Positions 16,068 through 18,895 of a stretch of DNA of 18,895 nt are shown here, piece by piece. The position numbers were made by a program, and so were the translations under genes. Origin of the DNA: Chitinophagaceae bacterium UBA2375 (GTDB lineage: Bacteria > Bacteroidota > Bacteroidia > Chitinophagales > Chitinophagaceae). The DNA lies in assembly GCA_002343985.1 (NCBI GenBank), contig DDTB01000023.1, positions 117,225 to 136,119 on the forward strand, read 5' to 3'. The notes beneath the pieces were generated by a model. The model worked only from the letters and a program-made list of their open reading frames with translations, was not told the DNA's origin and ran no database searches. The stretch's first letter is position 1. The number at the start of each line of letters is the position of its first letter.

Positions 16068-18548
16068 CTAATGATTTGTCTCTATTGTTTTTGTCTCAAG
16101 CTCCGGCTCATGATATGTATTTAGGTATGCGCTTAGCACCCAGGGTATTTTCGTAAGTTCATGATAGGCTTCGAAAAATCGTTCATCAATCATTTTACTT
16201 TTGTAAGTAAGCCAGTACCGGTTGTTTCCCATATCTGCCTGCATATCTGTAAACCCGATTTTAAAAGCAGCCTGCTTCAGGAGTTCCGGGTCCCTTCCTT
16301 TCAGCTCCACATAAACCCCGTTGTTACAGTATGTCAAAGCCTCCTTGTCAGTGATCGTAAAAAGCTGGCAGACAAATGATATATTCCTATCCTCCGCCAA
16401 TTGAGTAAGCAATGTATTCTTTTCATCCCCCTTCATCCATTCCAGTGAAATGCCTTTCATGTTTTTTGAAACATTTACGATTACAATTTTTGGATATTGT
16501 TTCTGTATTGAATTAATGATGGAATCCGTTATCTGGTAAGTTGTTTTGAATCTGTCTTTTACCTTAGAGTAATCCAGGATGATGGAATAGTTGTCACTGA
16601 TGGGTTTAAACGGTGTTTCATAATACCCAATTTTGATTGTGCGTTCACCGGGTTTGAGAAGATAAAACTGCACCTGGCAATTTTCAGGGATATCTTTGTA
16701 GGGCAGTTTGAATCCGTATGCCAGTGAATCATTAAAAGCAACGATGCTGTCAGTTGCTTCCGTTACATACACAGTGCGGGTTCCATGCTCCTTTTCTGTC
16801 CAGAGCCCATTTTCAAACACTTTGATTTTGAAATCAGCGTTTCCGAAATTCAATGTTTGATTTAGGGCCGACATGGTGATTTCTTTGGAAAATACGTGCT
16901 CATGCATTCTCCAATCGCCTTTTTCAAAAAACTGCCATTTGCCTGCTTTTAATGAGGTATCTCCATCCTTTGCGAATCCCATGGCCCTGATGTTTCCATC
17001 CGGATATGTGAGAATGACTTTGGAATACCTTGAATCCTTCCTTGGAATAATCATATAATCCACTGATGCATCATTTCTATATACAACCTTGCTGTTATTG
17101 CTTATTTTGGGTATATCTATACTGAAGGCAAGAACTGTTTTGTCTTCAAGTGTCAGATAGCAGGAATAACTGTTTATCCCAAAATCTATGCTGCTGTTAT
17201 TGATCGTTCCCTCAAACGATAATTTAGTGTATTGCCCTGGCAGCAGTGTTTTCGAAATACTGAAAAATTCCCGGGTCTGGCTATTGATGCTGATTATTTT
17301 AATGGCATCCTCACAATTATTGTATAAAAGAAAACTGTCTTTTACAATTGTTTTTGCATTTGTGCCGATGGCTGTTATTATTGGAAGCCGGTGATATTTT
17401 TCGTTGAATGTGATGCAGGCTGCCGGCATATATTTTTGCTTTGGCTTGAATGCGGGAAATAACTCCTCTCTTTTATCGATCAGTCTCCACTTTTTATTCT
17501 CCAATTGATAGGTGTTGATGAGTTTTGATGTATCGGTCATTTTGTATTCCAGTCTTCTCATTGTTTTTAGCGGACTATAATAATAAACATCCGTTTCTTT
17601 ACTCAAGAGACTGTCGAGGTAGTATTTTTTATCTTCCGGGTCAAACAAATAGAAATTTTTTTTCTTTCGTTCCACACTGAACACTGTATCCCGCCAGGCA
17701 TCTATGGCCACGGCAAAGTCTTTGGCTACTTTGATTTGTCTGTGATAATAATCTCCGGTCTCCAGCAAGAGATATTTAGTTTCGGAGAATCCGATCACAT
17801 TACTTCGGATATCTATTTGCTGCTCCAATTTTCCAGTGGTTGCAGCGTAAATATTTACAGACTTCACTGTAAATTCTTCCCTGTTATACGCAAAGGGATT
17901 TGTATGTTTTTCGAATTCAGGTCTCAGTATATATTTTAGGTTCTGGTTGCTGTTTTCCTCCGCCACATCCGGCTGTTCATGTTCATCCAGGGTGATGTTG
18001 ATGATCTTGAATTCCTTACCCTCAATTGTTTCCACAGGTTTTACAGGCCTGAACTTTTCCAATATTCCATTATTACACAGCCAGATTGATTTATTCAATG
18101 GGAGATTAACATATTGTTCCGGAAAGGTATTGCCGTTAAGTTCATTTTCCCCGGCTTCAATCTTCAATTTATATAATGGATATTTCAGCGGGTCTTTTAG
18201 TGCAGCTCTTTCCATCCGGAAAACAACCACATAACAATCTCCTATGTTGTAGAATTTTCTACGGACAAGGGGTACAGTTCCGTCATTTTTGGAAATGGAT
18301 TTGTTATCCCAGAAAAACAGGGTATCATTTCTGCGATTCCAATTGTTTTTTTCCTGAAAGAGCACCTCGGCCGTGCAGGCCTTCCCGTTTTCCTCTGTCA
18401 GGTACATCTTCAGATTTGGAATCTTCTCATTACTGTTTTTTCCATGAACATTTACAGCAAATAGGTAATAATGGTCATAGCCGCATTGTTGGGAAAAAGA
18501 AAAAAGCGGAGCGATATATAAGACTATAAGAAAATAAATTCTTACCAT
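16068..18548 (-). CDS. Secreted protein of unknown function, 826 residues
   Basis: No family was firmly recognised. Residues 1-20 (MVRIYFLIVLYIAPLFSFSQ) are a Sec signal peptide with a cleavage context common in Bacteroidota (FSQ-Q), and there is no further transmembrane segment. The middle (~395-475) has an Ig-like pattern resembling DUF1573-type domains (FLLYNNCEDAIKIISI...LLPGQYTKLSFEG). Next is a stretch like MORN/YwqK-type repeats (YPDGNIRAMGFAKDG...GKWQFFEKGDW). The last ~70 residues (FKIGFTDMQADMGNNRYWL...FFEAYHELTKIPWVLSAYLN) recall the propeptide-like region seen before Bacteroidota subtilases, but no protease domain follows. These are weak resemblances. The start codon directly follows the stop of a 50-codon ORF (TAA-ATG), so translational coupling is possible. 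There is no T9SS sorting domain at the C-terminus, so it is probably periplasmic. It may serve envelope or surface assembly, but this is a guess. Confidence 0.8.
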   Translation of the reverse strand: MVRIYFLIVLYIAPLFSFSQQCGYDHYYLFAVNVHGKNSNEKIPNLKMYLTEENGKACTAEVLFQEKNNWNRRNDTLFFWDNKSISKNDGTVPLVRRKFYNIGDCYVVVFRMERAALKDPLKYPLYKLKIEAGENELNGNTFPEQYVNLPLNKSIWLCNNGILEKFRPVKPVETIEGKEFKIINITLDEHEQPDVAEENSNQNLKYILRPEFEKHTNPFAYNREEFTVKSVNIYAATTGKLEQQIDIRSNVIGFSETKYLLLETGDYYHRQIKVAKDFAVAIDAWRDTVFSVERKKKNFYLFDPEDKKYYLDSLLSKETDVYYYSPLKTMRRLEYKMTDTSKLINTYQLENKKWRLIDKREELFPAFKPKQKYMPAACITFNEKYHRLPIITAIGTNAKTIVKDSFLLYNNCEDAIKIISINSQTREFFSISKTLLPGQYTKLSFEGTINNSSIDFGINSYSCYLTLEDKTVLAFSIDIPKISNNSKVVYRNDASVDYMIIPRKDSRYSKVILTYPDGNIRAMGFAKDGDTSLKAGKWQFFEKGDWRMHEHVFSKEITMSALNQTLNFGNADFKIKVFENGLWTEKEHGTRTVYVTEATDSIVAFNDSLAYGFKLPYKDIPENCQVQFYLLKPGERTIKIGYYETPFKPISDNYSIILDYSKVKDRFKTTYQITDSIINSIQKQYPKIVIVNVSKNMKGISLEWMKGDEKNTLLTQLAEDRNISFVCQLFTITDKEALTYCNNGVYVELKGRDPELLKQAAFKIGFTDMQADMGNNRYWLTYKSKMIDERFFEAYHELTKIPWVLSAYLNTYHEPELETKTIETNH

Positions 18549-18701
18549 TTAGTTTGAGTTGACTGAAGTAATCTGTGTAGTACGATAATATCCCCTTTTT
18601 CCTTCGTGAACAAGGTAATCCTGCATATTACCAGTAAGATGAAGAATGGATTGAAAATCCATAGACTCATTCATAAAAATATCATAAAAACCAGGTAACA
18701 T
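18549..18701 (-). CDS. Possible 50-residue small ORF upstream of the 826-residue gene
   Basis: ATG at 18699-18701 opens a 50-codon frame whose TAA (18549-18551) is followed with no gap by the ATG of the 826-residue gene. The product begins MLPGFYDIFMNESMDFQSIL, ends RTTQITSVNSN, and is hydrophilic with mixed charge and no signal or membrane segment. An in-frame TAA four codons upstream of its ATG sets the 5' limit. Internal ATGs at codons 10 and 14 are alternative starts. The stop-start junction would suit translational coupling or a leader peptide. No homology is recognised and it could be a chance ORF in a 5' leader. Confidence 0.4.
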   Translation of the reverse strand: MLPGFYDIFMNESMDFQSILHLTGNMQDYLVHEGKRGYYRTTQITSVNSN

Positions 18702-18763
18702 CCAGTTTAATTATTTGGAATCGCCGTTTCAAGCTATTTTAAAAAAGAAAGGGATGTAAGGTT

Positions 18764-18798
18764 AAAAATAAAAACGAGCCACTTTACAAGCGGCTCGT
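18764..18798 (-). terminator. Rho-independent terminator of tRNA-Asn
   Basis: On the minus strand ACGAGCCGCTT-GTA-AAGTGGCTCGT forms an 11-bp stem (one G.U pair) with a 3-base loop (18774-18798), followed by TTTTATTTTT (18764-18773). It begins 9 bases past the tRNA 3' end. Confidence 0.9.
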
Positions 18799-18807
18799 CA
18801 ACCTGGG

Positions 18808-18881
18808 CTCCCCCTGCTGGACTTGAACCAGCGACCCTCTGATTAACAGTCAGATGCTCTAACCAACTGAGCTAAGGAGGA
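18808..18881 (-). tRNA. tRNA-Asn (anticodon GTT)
   Basis: A 74-base cloverleaf on the minus strand. The acceptor arm is TCCTCCT/AGGGGGA with one G.T pair. The D arm contains GCTCAGTTGGTTAGAGC. The anticodon arm is TCTGA-CTGTTAA-TCAGA with GTT in the loop. The T arm is GCTGG-TTCAAGT-CCAGC. The discriminator is G. CCA is not encoded: the next bases are CCC. A terminator follows closely, so it looks like a single-gene transcript whose promoter lies beyond the right edge. Confidence 0.97.
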
Positions 18882-18895
18882 ATATGTCTTTTTCC

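Overview
The window looks like chromosome of a Bacteroidota bacterium, probably a Chitinophagaceae relative. The evidence is a type IX secretion (T9SS) type A C-terminal sorting domain on a giant surface protein, a histidine kinase with a two-propeller plus Y_Y_Y sensor, WG-repeat and PQQ-like propeller proteins typical of the phylum, and start codons without clear Shine-Dalgarno sequences. The genus assignment is inference.

Layout from left to right. Positions 1-205 hold two imperfect 30-base direct repeats and no gene. A secreted WG-repeat protein (206-2299, +) converges on a small PQQ-like propeller protein (2296-2637, -), with overlapping stop codons. Next come a strong minus-strand terminator (2725-2756) and a 55-codon gene remnant (2772-2939, -) whose end resembles the C-terminal tail of Bacteroidota S74/tail-fibre-type surface proteins. 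The centre is a minus-strand block read from right to left: a sensor histidine kinase (15385-11855), a NarL/LuxR-type response regulator (11833-11177) and a 2711-residue T9SS-exported beta-helix protein (11074-2939). To the right of the block is an N-terminally truncated pirin (15517-16014, +). Then come an 826-residue secreted protein of unknown function (16068-18548, -), a possible 50-codon ORF whose stop codon directly abuts that gene's start (18549-18701, -), a terminator (18764-18798) and tRNA-Asn(GTT) (18808-18881, -).

The most interesting unit is the kinase-regulator-giant protein block. A 17-base palindrome (ATACCCCA-A-TGGGGTAT) lies 56 bases upstream of the kinase start. A degenerate copy in the same orientation, identical at 11 of 13 core bases, lies 45 bases upstream of the giant protein start. 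I infer that the response regulator, or another dimeric factor, controls both its own operon and the surface protein through this motif. The block is bordered on both sides by truncated genes (S74-like tail and pirin C-terminal half), which suggests insertion or rearrangement. Functions are assigned from recognisable sequence motifs only; no database search was possible.
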